From Argentina anserina (Eukaryota; Streptophyta; Magnoliopsida; Rosales; Rosaceae): a stretch of 64,000 bases of DNA. Within the stretch, counting starts at the first letter, position 1. Each line of letters begins with the position of its first letter. The notes beneath the pieces are model-generated. The model had not been told where the DNA came from and did no database searches. It saw nothing but the letters and a program-made list of their open reading frames with translations. The translations under genes were made by a program, and so were the position numbers. This document shows, in pieces, positions 10,200 to 22,658 of the stretch. The DNA lies in assembly GCF_933775445.1 (NCBI RefSeq), contig NC_065874.1:13659001-13723000 (forward strand). The letters run 5' to 3'.

Positions 10200-13176
10200 C
10201 AGATACACGATCAACTCTTTCTTTGGTAGCCTGCGACTCCTCCCTTGAAATCCTTAACTCCTCTTGAGTTTCTTGATTGGAGCTTTCAAATTGGCGTGGT
10301 CCACCACTCTTTTTTGCTGGCCTTCTTAGGGCTCTTCCCCCCACCTGCCATTATAACAACACATTAATAGATTGTGAACAATGCAGTAAATTAATTTGGA
10401 GAATAGAAGTAACTACAAACAAGAACAAGTTTTAAAAATGCAAAGCTTTAAAGAAATAGCTACATTTTATGCATTTAGTTATGATTTCCATTGCTTCTAT
10501 ATTAGCCTAAGTCTAAATGAACAGTCTAAATTAACAAGCATATATACAATATGGTAATCATTATATAGCTAACAGCCTAATAGTACGTAATAGCGAAAAA
10601 CTGCAAATTAACTTTTATAAAAGACAGCAGCAATTTAATAATAATCTCACGAACATGTATAAAATAGGAATTCACCTCTTATTTCTATGCCCCTCCTCTG
10701 TCCAAAAGCCTCATCAAAGATTTCAATCTCATCTAATTGTGACATTGGTTCTGCTTCCATACCTCCAGGGATTGCCTCTTCTCGCTGCCTCTTTTTCTTC
10801 TCAAGCTTGTTTGCAATTATTGCTGCCATAGATGCACATTGATTAATATTTAAGCATCAAAAAAATTTATTTAACAAGTCAACAATACAACCAGCTAGCA
10901 ATACTTAAGGGGAAGAAGCTCACCAAAGCTTGCTTTGCGTTTGCTTTCGGTTCGTGCACTTCCAGCACATCAGCAATATAGTGTGTTGGATGCCCTTTCT
11001 AGAGGTGCTCCTCAACCCTGTAACTCATACCCCGTGCACCAGAGTGGTGGTTGATTTGATTGGTATTGTTGTTGCGATTAGCTTTGTTGCGCTCACAAAC
11101 GGCCTCAAAATAAGGAAAACATAAAGTTAGTCACTAGTTTAAATTATTAAAACGTCAAAATATAGAACAATTTAAAGCAATAAGGTGAGATAATTTACAA
11201 TATAATATTTTTCTTGCCATTGTTTTACCAACCACTGCCACTGCTCCGGCCGATGCAAAAACTCAAGGGGAACAACATCAGGTCCCATCTCCAAATAGAA
11301 CTTCTCGTTGGCCATAAAGTGTTGTCGACAGTCATGCTTCCAATCTCTGAATCGTCTTCCAGCCTCAGAGTCTATCCACTCCAACATATTAAAGTCTGAT
11401 TCCGCTACAACATAGTTGGTCTACAAAACATCATCACTAAACATTAGTACTCACTAATTTTTTTATACCGAAACACAGAAGAAAACAAATCACAGTTGTG
11501 GACTATATCCCTGTCTACATCATCAAGATCAAAATAAGAATGCTTCTTCATCGGCACCTTGGACCAGACACAACTACCGATGTCCCTAGACAACAAGTTG
11601 CCATTTTTATCTAAATGAGGGTCCTTGTGGAAATGAGACCATTGCAGTAAGATCTTGTGTCCCATAGCCTTCACAATGTAGTTGGTCTTGTGGCTAACCA
11701 CAATACCCCGCCTCCGCTGTTGCTGGCCTGTATCAAACAACAATAAGAAACACATTGAAATAGCCCACAAGAACAAAACAAGAGAAAACAATAATCAATG
11801 AAGAAAGAACAGTGAGATAATTAAAATATATGTTACAAAGCATACTTTTTCAACTTAAAACTACATATATTGATATAAAATTACATCAACAAGTAGCATA
11901 AGAGATGCTTCAACATAGGTTTTTCATATATAACTCATCAAAAAGGTCTTGACTTTATTCAACATTAGACAAGCTCATAACCACAACTTCAATTCAGATC
12001 AATGAATGACCACAACTAGACCTAAGAGATGCTTCAAATTGCCAAATCAACTGGTAGATAAACTGAACTTAGTAAATTCTACGACTTATTTATTAATCAT
12101 AGAATCTCTTGTACTAGGCTCATCATTATTCAAGATACATAGTAAGGTAGTATAAGCACGTATAGAATACAAGAACAAAACTAGAAGAGACCAATAAGCT
12201 AATCAAACAGAATCAGAATCAAAACCAAAACTAATTCATGAAAGAAACGAATAAGAGAGATAGTCACCATAACACTTTACTTCATCCAAAAAAATAAGCA
12301 TCAAAGAACTCCAAATGACTATAAACCAAACAAAAAAAATTAAGTTTTGGATTCGATTATATACTTAGTGGCAGCAAGCTCTTCCTACACTTAATGCTCA
12401 AAACCGGCTTGGAAGAGGTGGAGCCGCCCTCTGCGGTGGTGGTGATGGACATGACGTCGTCATTGACATCGTCTTCAAAGTTTTCAAATGGGGGAGGCGG
12501 AGGAGGAGCTATTGGATCCAGTTGGGGAGGCAGCGAAGGAGCAGAGGCCGGAGTGGTTATGGTCGGGGTGGTGGCTGCCTCAACTGCTTCTGCAGTGAAG
12601 GCTGCTCGACGAGCAGCGAAGATGTGCAAGCGCCACGATATGGGCTTACCCGGAGCCAATGTTCTAAATATCCCGATATATCCCCAATATTAAGAAAACG
12701 ATACGATAAGTTGTTTATCGGTCTATTATATCGGTCAACCCGAAAGATCAAGTCAAATGACGATATATCGGGTCAAACCGAGTTTAACCTGATATCTCGG
12801 TGCTTTTTAAAAAATAAAACCACGTCGTTTAAAAAAAATAATTTAAAGAAAATGAAAGTTTCGTTGATAACATTCAATGACAAGAGAGTTTATGATGAAT
12901 GATCACCTCTATTTTTATTAATTAATAGTATTTATATATTTTAATTGTCAAAATAATCAAATATTGTTTTTATGAAGTTTATTTAGTACATTTACTTCTA
13001 TAAGTTTTAATTTCTCAAATTTATTTGGTATATTTTGATGTATATGTTTATAAATATATTAAATTTAATTAATAATTAGCAAAAATGATAAATCCGATTA
13101 TCTCGATATATCCTTATTTTATAAAACCGATACGATGCCGATAACCGTTATTTAAACCATTGCCCGGAGCCATTGA
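10200..13176 (-). pseudogene. Decayed Ptta/En/Spm (Transposase_24-like) protein gene
   Basis: Minus-strand exon-like blocks lie in the order expected for the plant Ptta/En/Spm family carried by CACTA elements. The block at 11172-11387 carries GRRFRDWKHDCRQHF and later PEQWQWLVKQW, the typical core with conserved WRxxLxxH and PxxWxxLV patterns. The block at 10920-11110 holds the NKANR...HHSGARGMSYRVEEHL stretch, the block at 10647-10829 the PMSQLDEIEIFDEAFGQRRG stretch, and 11444-11791 an upstream part. It is broken: an in-frame TAG lies at 11001-10999, and a 506-bp MITE separates the initiator codon region (near 13172) from the next codons (12656 downward). The N-terminal block 12357-12656 is rich in A, P and T. 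Exon borders are approximate. The family call is from recognition, not a search. Confidence 0.65.
12657..13162. mobile_element. hAT-type MITE nested inside the CACTA gene
   Basis: The insertion begins CAATGTTCTAAATATC and ends with the inverted copy of CAATGGTTTAAATAAC. It is flanked by a perfect 8-bp duplication CCCGGAGC at 12649-12656 and 13163-13170. Eight-base duplications and CA...TG ends are typical of hAT elements. The interior is rich in gatatatc/cgatac motifs. It landed a few codons after the ATG of the CACTA-borne gene, so it is younger than the CACTA insertion. Confidence 0.82.
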
Positions 13177-13724
13177 TAGGGTTCTCGATGATTGTTTGGG
13201 TTTGGGAAGAGATGCTGAGGGTGGTGAGAAACAAAAAGAGGGATAGATCGATTTAGGGAGAGTGGTCGGTTTAGTTTATGGGGAGACAGAGAACTATTTA
13301 TGATTTATTGTTTGGGTTTGGGAAGAGAGGCAGACGATTTGGGATCGATTTAGGATTTAGGGTTTCTTAGTTAATTTGGAAACTAAGAGAGAGAGGCCGA
13401 CGATTTAGGATCGATTTTAGGATTTAGGGTTCGGTTCTTATTATCCTTATATACTCCCCACATACCCGACAAACTTAATAAACGCTCGTCGCCAAAGTTA
13501 ATTTGGAAATGAGTTTAAATTTTCGGTGGATTTTTTGTGGGAGATTTTAGGAATTCCCATTATTATTTTTACAGGCCCAGTTCACAAAGAGAAGTATCTT
13601 GTCAAGGTATCTGGTATCACTTGTATAGTATTGCATCCAACTCTTGTCTGGAATATCTGTCATAACTGAAATAGTAAATATGCATTAAGTTAGCAAACAA
13701 TACAATCATGCACATAATATAATT

Positions 13725-13757
13725 CTTCTTATTGTTCTTCTTCTTCTTCTTCTTCTT
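13725..13757. repeat. TTC trinucleotide microsatellite
   Basis: A run of ttc repeats inside the CACTA interior, giving a poly-Phe open frame on the plus strand that is not a gene. Confidence 0.85.
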
Positions 13758-14429
13758 CACCTTATGCCTCCGGTTAGGGTCCTATCACATTCAGGAGAAC
13801 ACTTCATTTGTTAAGTCTCTTGCCTTCATGGGTTTTGCTTTCGGTTTTGGGAAAAATTCAGCAGCATCTCCCTACAATTCCCCAAGTGCGCAAATATCTA
13901 AAGCTAGTTTGCACTCGAGGAACAGTACAAGGAGATCTTGTGGAAATCAATACCAAAAACTGAAAACTTAACCACATAAAGTGCAAAGTCGCTCAACAAA
14001 GTCATGTTTTCCCAAACTGTCCAAAAATGGGACAATTCAAGAATCAAATGCCATACAAGTGATTCTCAAATGGGAATTCTAAGCTAAAAGCACCCAGTGA
14101 ATTCTTGTAAGAGTTCACTCTTACACATATTCAACCGGATAATAAACACATACTTAGTAAATAAATTGAAATAAAAAACTCATGAACAATATATTGGATT
14201 TTTGCAATCACACACAAATCAACTCTACTTAACTCTAAATTCAATTAACAAATCCAACACTAAAGACAACACACAAGACACCAGCATATATATATTAAGT
14301 GATGAATAAAGCACTAATGTTATATGTAAAAACTATTATGCACTAAATTAATCTATATGTATAACTTAATTCTACTCATGAAGCTACAAAACAAAAATCA
14401 ACACTAAATTCTACATACATTAAGTGATG

Positions 14430-14760
14430 AATAAAATACTAATTCAAGCTCTAAAACATGATGCATTAATATAAGTAAACACTAAACTCTAAAACACCAA
14501 ATTGAAGCTCTAAAATGAACACCTAATTCAAGCTCTACTCTTACACAGATAGACAAAATGAACACTAAACTCTAAAACACCAAATTGAAGCTCTAAAAAT
14601 GAACACAAAATTCAAGCTCTAAAACACCTAATTCAAGCTCTATTCTAACACAAATAGACAAAATTAACACAAAACTCTGAAACCCATAGTAAAGCTCTAA
14701 AATGAACACCAAATTGAAGCTCTAAATTGAGTCATTCTAACACTAAACTCTACAATGAAC
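14430..14760. repeat. Degenerate tandem repeat in CACTA interior
   Basis: Units built from phrases such as aacactaaactctaaaacacc, aaattgaagctctaaaatgaac and aattcaagctct recur many times with variable spacing. Low-complexity, non-coding, internal to the CACTA element. Confidence 0.75.
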
Positions 14761-15009
14761 CTCCAATTGCATGATTAAATAAATTAAAAGTAAACTATAA
14801 AACATCAAATTCATGGTGCAATAAACTCAATACATGGTAAGAAGATGAAGAAATGATATAGTTCATACTAACCTACAATGAGAAGAGATAAGAAGAAGTT
14901 TTACACCCCTAACTTCAAGCTTTCCCCAAATCGGCCTCAAATCGCAGTTGCAGACTAATTTCCCAATTTTAGATCCAGTTTATGTATGTCTTTAAGGCCA
15001 ACTGCTTAA

Positions 15010-15260
15010 GTAGATGAAAAAACATTTAACCGACGGAATAAAACAATGTTTGTCGCTCTATAGGGTTTAAGCGACGACAAAATATGTTGGTCACTTAAGT
15101 ATTGAATCTTACGTGACAGACTTATTATCCCGTCGCTCCAGGGTGTTTTGAGCGACGAAATGTCTTCCTCTAGAGACGATCTTGTTTCTCCGTCGGTTAA
15201 AGTGTTTGAAGTGACGGAATTGAGCATTTCCCGTCAATGGTCGTCGCCGAAAAGTGTAAT
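15010..15260. repeat. CACTA subterminal repeats, right
   Basis: Many copies of agcgacga, gtcgctc, gtgacgg and cgtcggtt in both orientations precede the right terminus and mirror the left array. Confidence 0.72.
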
Positions 15261-15273
15261 TGGCGTAGTGCGA

Positions 15274-16131
15274 TCTCCAAAGTACACACACCAATTTCCT
15301 TAACAAATGACATAATGATTGAGGGTGACTTGAACTGATTCATAGTTTAACACCAGTCTTATTTAACCAACTCAATCTCAAACTCCAATAGGAAATACGT
15401 AGTTCTTCAAAAGTCAGACATACCTAATTACAGACTGATTGAGCTGATTTCAGTCCCTGATCCCATTAGCCCCTAATTATGCAACCAAATGAAGACCTAT
15501 ACCGCTATACGAACCTCATGCAGTTCTACTGCTTACTCAATGTGACATGGTCAAGGATCATATGAGAATATTTATGTGCTACTCGATATTGGACCACTCT
15601 ATATGATATTCATTATTTAGATAGAACCATATAAATTTTGTTTGTGTTATTAAAGAGGTGCACCCCCAATTGTCACTATGAAATAAATAGTCCATGAAGA
15701 AGTGCACCAACCACCTCTTCAAGATTCATCCCACCCTATTTTCCTTATAATAACTCAAATTGAACAATGTCCTTGTAGAATTTGAGAATTGGATAATCAT
15801 ATTCATCTCCCTTAAAACGCATTTGTAACGAGAGTGTATCCAATTGTGGTAGTGAGGCGAGAACTATAAATATATAACGTATATGTCTCAAGAAAACTTC
15901 ATTTTATGTTGTTAAAATATAGTTTTCGAATCTTATATCGTATATGCCATAATTCTTTTTAAGTAATTTGTGTATGCATGTTCACCAGGTCAGTTAAATT
16001 AATCAAGAACTCATGATCAACTATTTTAAGTCAGTTTTTTCTATATCAAATGTTGAATTTGCATGGAAGCGCGGCCGAAAGTAGTTTCTCACATTAGTTA
16101 CTGACCAAGTGAACATAGTTATGCCACACTA
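15274..16131. other. Intergenic DNA, nothing recognised
   Basis: AT-rich non-coding sequence without convincing open frames or repeats. Confidence 0.4.
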
Positions 16132-16134
16132 TAA

Positions 16135-17115
16135 GGCATTCTTCAACCCATGGGCTATTGTGCCACAATTCTCACATTAGTGTCATAGTGTGCCACAAAA
16201 GTGTGCTAGAAGTCGCCCGAAATGGCTTTTTAGTTTTTGTAGCACACTATATTTTATTGTTGTTTTGGTGAATGATTTCATAAATACATATCAACATTGT
16301 TTTGTGAATATATATTTCATTATTTGAAAAAGAAAAATTGTATTTTTCTTTATTGAAAGAATATACCACAACACTAAACTCGATTTAAACTAGTATTTTT
16401 AATGTAATAACTCCTTAAATATACAACACTGCCGATATAAAACTAATAATTTTTAATGAACCACAAAATCACTTACTAAAACTAATAACTAAATTACAAA
16501 TAAAAGTGACAAATAATAATCATTTAAAATAGAATGTATAATTTCCAACCTTTTTCCGGAAATAAGTATAATTAAAAATATATGCAAATGACTATTATTC
16601 GGATATATCGACTGATACACTGAATAATCATGAGTACTATAATTTATGCAATTTTAAATCAGTTAAGTGTAAAATTACATTTTAATTTTTATGAAATAAG
16701 ATAAAAAGTAATCGTTCATTATAAGATAATTTAAATTTTAATTAATTTTAGTTTTCTTAGTCTTTTGGCTATATAATTATAAGAAAATATAAATGATCAT
16801 GAATACTAGTATTTTCTAACTATTTTTAATTATAATTTATATAACTTAATTAGTTAAATTTTATGTAATTTTAATTTGTATGAAATAAACTTTCAAGTTT
16901 ATAATTTTCATAATACATATATTAAATTTATAATTTATTAGAGTATATTATAATTAAATGATAGTATAGAAATTAAAAGGAACAAACACATTAAAAATAT
17001 TTAAAAATGACTACACTATAGCACATTTCAGTTGAAAACAATTGATGTCAAATCGATAAATAATGTTGATTTAATGTGTTATTACTACCAATAATCATTT
17101 GGATTGAAGAAGGCC
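16135..17115. mobile_element. PIF/Harbinger-like non-autonomous element
   Basis: The left end GGCATTCTTCAACCCATGGG and the right end (inverted: GGCCTTCTTCAATCCAAATG) form an imperfect inverted repeat of about 25 bp. Both ends are flanked by TAA (16132-16134 and 17116-17118). The 981-bp interior is very AT-rich with no transposase frame. Its right end is about 1.26 kb upstream of the receptor-kinase start codon. Confidence 0.62.
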
Positions 17116-17118
17116 TAA

Positions 17119-18375
17119 GCACACAAAATGACAAAATGACAGACTAAATCAAAAGGATTATAATTATTAATTTTACCCAAAACTCCCAGCATCCAGCAAT
17201 TTGGGCATATTTGTCCAATCCCACAAGGCAATGCCATATTGGGACTCGCGTCTCAGTTTTTGTTTCATTTCCATTTTATACACCATCGGCGACTCGCTGG
17301 AGTTTTCAAAGCCAAAACATACACACATTCATACATACTTGCTCTTGTTTTGCAGATTGCTTCATTTGTCTCGTAACACTCCCAAGTAAAACTTCACACA
17401 TCATATTATTCTTCCCTATCCCTTTAAGAATCAATTCATTTGGTGGTTTTGTCCACACTTTACTTCCTCCCAACTCTTTCGCTGTTGTCTTCCTTACTCG
17501 AACCAATTGTGTTGAACTCTTGCCTCTCTGCATATTACAGGTTTGTGCTGTTTAGTGTGTCAGTAAAACTCTGGTTTGGTATTGGTGTGATTTGTTCATC
17601 TGGGCTTTGGTTCTACTCTCTGGGTGCCCATTTGTTTTTGTTATTCTTTTTGTTCTTTGGTTCTGGTTTGATAGTTCTTGATTCTGGGTTTGGTTTGGTT
17701 GAAGAAATGAGACAAACTCAGAAAAGTAAAGACTGCGCTTGAGTTTGGTTTGCATATATTTGCATTGGGTTTTCTTTGTCTTTGATTGTGGGATGTTTTG
17801 ATCGTTCTTATGTTTCTGAAAGACCAAACAGATGCTTATTGGATTGTTTGGGATCATATAGGGATCTTAGTTTAGGTTGATTTAGGTGAATGGGAAACAG
17901 ATCGAGTAGTTTTGTTTCAGTAACTTCGATCATACGTGGAATTCTGCAGCATATAATTTAGTTTTGCTTTTATATTGTGTTAATTAAGGTTTTATTTGGT
18001 CCAAAGCGGAAGAAAGGTTGATAATAACTGTTATATTATTCCTTACTGTTATACATGGACCTTTTAATGTTTAGAGTTCAACTGTTCTAGAGGTTGAAAA
18101 TGGAATAAATGGGGATGCTGGGATATTTGGTTTTCAAAATTTGGAAATGGGTGCTTATGTTGTAATCTGTCCTTGGATGCTTCTGTGGAGTTTGTAATTT
18201 TCAAGTTTGACTCATATTTATGGCTACAAATCGACAGATTGTTCATTGTTGACTTGAGGTCTTTAGTTTGATTATTTTTTCTTGACTGAGTCCTGTTCTA
18301 AGATTGATGGTTCTTTACAGGTTTGTCAATGGCGTGGATAATTGAATAGGGAATACTGAATTTGTAATTGAGAAG
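17119..18375 (+). promoter_or_regulatory. Probable promoter, 5' leader and leader intron of the kinase gene
   Basis: The stretch directly upstream of the kinase start codon has the T-rich composition of a plant leader. A likely leader intron begins at 17541 (cag|gtttgtg) and ends at 18320 (ttacag|gtttgtc), leaving about 55 bases of leader before the ATG at 18376. Open frames here are in the leader or intron and are not counted as genes. No TATA box is asserted. Confidence 0.45.
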
Positions 18376-21107
18376 ATGAAGGGCGAGCCAGTTGGGCTGA
18401 TAATTGGGGTTTCTATTGGGGTAGTGATTGGAGTGCTCTTGGCAATTTCTGGGTTCTTCTGCATTAGGTACCATAGAAAACGTATGCAAATAGGGAACAG
18501 CAGTTCCCGGAGGGCAGCAACTCTTCCTATTCGTGCCAATGGTGCTGACTCTTGTACAATGTTGTCAGACTCGACACTTGGTCCAGACTCACCTGTCAAA
18601 TCTGGACGGAATGGCAATTCCTTCTGGATTGTTGAAGGATTTAAGAAGAGTAATGTAGTCTCAATGTCTGGAATACCTGAGTATTCTTACAAGTAATGTT
18701 TCTAGAAAAATCTATTTCTCTCATTGGCTTCCCTTCCTGATTTGCATGATGTGTCTTATTATTAATATCTTTCCCTTTATATATGATCATAATGTTTAGT
18801 ATAATTATTTGTGAACTTTCTCTTCATAGATGTTAAGTTTTCTTAGAATGAGGCGGCGTTAGATGTAGGCATCTTTTTTATCTCACACAGAAACTTGTCA
18901 GTTTTGTTTATGGAAATATACAGCACCGTTGCTGGCAAATTTCTTAATAAATTGTAGTCATATATGAACATTAGACGATCAATCTACTGAGAATAGGGAG
19001 GATTGCTTGAATGCATGTTAGAATTTAACCTCCAAAAACCAATGATATCGCAGTCTTGAATTTTATAGAATGCATCATCTGTTACACAATCTATTTTATA
19101 CCATAAGACAGAATTATATACATTTGAACTGCCTTGAAATTACTTACTCTGCTACAGCTAATATGTCAGAAGATAACTAATGCATACATATATCATCATT
19201 ACGAATTTACAATTACTTTTTTTCCAACTCGGAACTGCTTATTACTCCTTTGTGTATTTGACAATGAAATTTACAATGAATTCACATCTGTAAAGAACTT
19301 CCTTTTTCTTACTGAATTTTAGTGCTTACTCCTTTTCTACTTGGTTTGTTAATTTTGTTTCATAATGTGTCCTTACAGGGATCTGCAGAAAGCAACCTAT
19401 AATTTTACAACATTGATAGGGCAAGGTGCATTTGGTCCTGTGTACAAGGCTCAGATGTTAACGGGTGAGACTGTTGCCGTTAAGGTGCTTGCAACTGATT
19501 CTAAGCAAGGGGAGAAAGAGTTTCAGACAGAGGTAATGACTGTTGGTTGGCCATACATATATTTTGTGTTTAGTATGCCTGAACGAGTTGGGAGTCAGTT
19601 ACAAATCTATAGGAGTCTGTGCAACTGTATGGATGCAGTTAAAATTTAAGAAATTTACTCCCCTTGGGAGATATTTCTCGAAGATTATTTGTTAGTATCT
19701 ATTAAAAGGCTAGATTTTTCCACTTGAAAATACTTTATCATTTACTTCTTTCGTTTATTATTATCCTCCTTTTCTTTCCACATGGCATCATCGAGATGCC
19801 TTGATATTCATTAGGTTATATACCTCTTTTACTATAAAGAGTATATCTTAAACTTTCACTCTTGAATATCAGTAACAGTTCTTCACTTCTTCACTTTTCA
19901 GGTTAAGTTACTGGGAAGATTACATCACAGGAACCTCGTGAACTTAATTGGATACTGTGCAGAAAAAGGCCAACATATGCTTATTTATGTTTACATGAGT
20001 AAAGGGAGTTTGGCCTCTCATTTATATAGTAAGTTAGCTACGAAATTCACATTGTTTACTTTAATGGAATATTTTGACTTAATACTCAGTTGTGTATGTT
20101 TTAATTGTCACCGTACTCACATATTTATTCCAATTTTGTTCATAATAATGAGTGCTGTGCAGTGCCAATTAACCTTTTGGGGCTATTTTTGTCATATATT
20201 AATATTACTGTAAACTTTGCACCAAAGCATATGCTAATCTAGAAATAGAAAAAATAAGATTATAATCATTGAATTATTGATTCAATGAAGGCATATGGAA
20301 TATAATCAGTTGGGCATAACATGCTGACTTCTTGCAGATGAAAAGAATGAGCCATTGAGTTGGGATTTGCGGGTTCATATAGCTTTGGATGTTGCAAGGG
20401 GCTTGGAGTATCTTCATGATGGAGTAAGTAATTAGTAATAGACTAAACAGAACTTTGTTTGTTTCAACACATGCGTATTTTTTATGCAAGGTGTTTATTT
20501 TTTGGTCTCTAATTTTTCTCTTCAGGCTGTTCCTCCTGTAATACACCGGGATATCAAATCCAACAATATCCTGTTGGATGAATCCATGAGAGCCAGGGTA
20601 CTTAATCTCTTTTTCTAATGCTTTATCAATTGCTTCCACAAGAACCTTTTACCTCAATTTCACTCTGTGAAGGGGAGTAATTAATTTACTTTGTTTCTAA
20701 GTGTGGAAGAAGTACTTTTGGGATTACATTTACGCTATCCTTGTTTAATATATGAATGATGGGTCTTGCTGGATCAATCAGGTAGCTGATTTTGGACTTT
20801 CAAGAGAAGAGATGGTGGACAAACATGCAGCCAATATAAGGGGAACTTTTGGCTATCTAGACCCCGAGTATATTTCTACAAAAAATTTCACCAAGAAAAG
20901 TGATGTTTACAGCTTTGGAGTTCTGCTGTTTGAACTCGTAGCTGGTAGAAATCCTCAACAGGGTCTGATGGAATATGTGGAGCTTGTAAGTTTCTCTCTC
21001 TCTCTCTCTCTTTTCATGGACGTTGGAGGTTGCAATATTGATAAACAGGAATTAACAGTTTTGAAATGTTTTTGTTTTTAAGCTGTCTTTATACTTTTCC
21101 TGGTATG

Positions 21108-21146
<39 letters not shown>

Positions 21147-21353
21147 CATGGACGTTGGAGGTTGCAATATTGATAAACAGGAATTAACAGTTTTGAAATG
21201 TTTTTGTTTTTAAGCTGTCTTTATACTTTTCCTGGTATGATGTCTCTCTCTCTCTCTTTTCATGGACGTTGGAGGTTGCAATATTGATAAACAGGACTTA
21301 ACTGTTTTGAAATGTTTTTGTTTTTAAGCTGTCTTTATACTTTTCCTGGTATG

Positions 21354-21392
<39 letters not shown>

Positions 21393-21962
21393 TTTCATGG
21401 ACGTTGGAGGTTGCAATATTGATAAACAGGAATTAACAGTTTTGAAATGTTTTTGTTTTTAAGCTGTCTTTATACTTTTCCGGGTATGATGGCACAGAAG
21501 AATACAATGAAATGCATAGATTGGGTTTGTTCGTAACTTTAAAAAAGAAGTCTTGAAGAATATTTACTTACAGACAGTGCTTGGTATTTACTCGCATATC
21601 TAATGAATTATCTTTATGAACAATAGGCAGCAATGAATACTGAGGGGAAACTAGGCTGGGAGGAAATTGTTGATTGTCGTCTTAATGGGAACTTTGACGT
21701 GCAAGAGCTCAACGAAGTGGCAGCTCTTGCATATAAGTGTGTCAGCCCGTCCCCAAAAAAGAGGTCTTCTATGAGAGACATTGTACAAGTACTATCACGA
21801 ATGCTCAAAGTGAGGTATAATAGAAAGCACCTTGTGAAATCATTGTCGTCATTGACCGATGAAGACACCATTGATGTGAACCAACCAGAAACCAAAGTTC
21901 AAATGGCTGAACATAAAAGAGATGAGTCTATGGACAGCATAGCCGATACATATGATTTATAG
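18376..21962 (+). CDS. CRLK1-like: Calcium/calmodulin-regulated receptor-like kinase, CRLK1-like
   Basis: Seven exons with GT/AG borders: 18376-18692, 19379-19532, 19902-20028, 20338-20423, 20526-20597, 20782-20985 and 21627-21962, giving 431 residues. The N terminus (residues about 5-28, starting [13 protein letters not shown]) is a single membrane anchor without a long ectodomain, followed by basic residues. The kinase domain shows the GQGAFG loop, the VAVKV lysine, [14 protein letters not shown] in VADFGLSR, and the [10 protein letters not shown] activation segment, so it should be catalytically active. Layout and sequence match plasma-membrane CRLK1/CRLK2, serine/threonine kinases that bind calmodulin and act in cold signalling upstream of MEKK1 in Arabidopsis (family knowledge). 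The start is supported by the anchor following at once. The last intron holds a four-copy tandem repeat. The next gene downstream is a GDSL remnant. Confidence 0.93.
20993..21489. repeat. Four-copy minisatellite with embedded CT microsatellite
   Basis: A unit of about 115-135 bp made of a (tc)n run plus ttttcatggacgttggagg ... ttcctggtatgatg is repeated four times, starting near 20993, 21110, 21241 and 21356. The non-CT part is almost identical between copies, so length differences come mainly from the CT run. It lies in the last intron of the kinase gene, starting a few bases after the exon 6 donor. Confidence 0.93.
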
Positions 21963-22609
21963 GCGGTAGTTCGTCCATTTGTTTATTCGTTCCGGTTCTT
22001 GTTTTTTTTTTTGGCTTTGGGTTTTGATATATGTGCAGTCTGTAATGAGATAGAAACAGCAGATAGTTAATTCTGATGACTTGCAAGTGACATAGGATTC
22101 AGTTTAGCCTTATTTGTATACAGTTTTTCCTTTGCCCCTTTGCCTTGTTTTGCCCAAAGGACAGATTCCAAAATTGTATACCATGCTTGGAGCAATTGTG
22201 AAATGAAGGAACTTTACCTTCCTTTCTACTTATTATCCACTATTTGCACCAGCATGTGATTTCGTATCATTTTGATCTCTTGGACGATCTTGGTTTCAAG
22301 ATGTTGCATTCGTCTTCTTTAAATTTCTCCTTCAGCAATCAGGCAGATGATTGAAAACAGAAAGATCCAAGTGAAGACAACCCCTCAGAGAAAATGATGA
22401 CAACTAGTTGTATAATACATATATAAATATGCATTCCAAGGCTACCTGTCTTACTAGTTAAACTGTGTTGCCAAGTATCTCTAAAGTCTAAATCTCTAAG
22501 TACAATAATGAACAGAAAGAACATTTGAGGTAATCATAGAAGTTGACTGGAAAGATCAATTAGACAAGTAGGTACCTCCCAATCAGGCTACCACAATTAT
22601 TTCAAGGCT

Positions 22610-22610
<1 letters not shown>
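21963..22610 (+). other. 3' flank of the kinase gene
   Basis: T-rich sequence consistent with a 3' untranslated region just after the stop codon, followed by non-coding DNA. No exact polyadenylation site is claimed. Confidence 0.4.

Positions 22611-22658
<48 letters not shown>

Larger units (their letters stand above)
9997..15270. mobile_element. CACTA (En/Spm) DNA transposon
   Basis: The element begins CACTACGCC at 9997 and ends GGCGTAGTG at 15270, a perfect 9-bp CACTA-type inverted terminus. It is flanked by a perfect 3-bp duplication CGA (9994-9996 and 15271-15273), as expected for this superfamily. Both subterminal regions are packed with GTCGCTT/AGCGACGA repeats in both orientations. 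The interior carries a decayed Ptta/En/Spm-type gene on the minus strand, a TTC microsatellite and a degenerate tandem repeat. The catalytic CACTA transposase (TNPD/TNP2 type) was not recognised, so this 5.27-kb copy is probably non-autonomous. Confidence 0.88.

Noticed and set aside
12394..12902. Plus-strand open frames opposite the CACTA gene and across the hAT MITE
   Set aside because: They are antisense shadows of the Ala/Pro/Thr-rich minus-strand coding block and end in the MITE.
9997..15270. CRISPR-like array from the regularly repeated GTCGCTT motifs
   Set aside because: Motifs are short, in both orientations and irregularly spaced at CACTA ends. This is eukaryotic transposon structure, not a CRISPR array.
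17211..17857. Several 75-114-codon frames on both strands upstream of the kinase
   Set aside because: They fall in the leader and probable leader intron of the kinase gene, with no family similarity.
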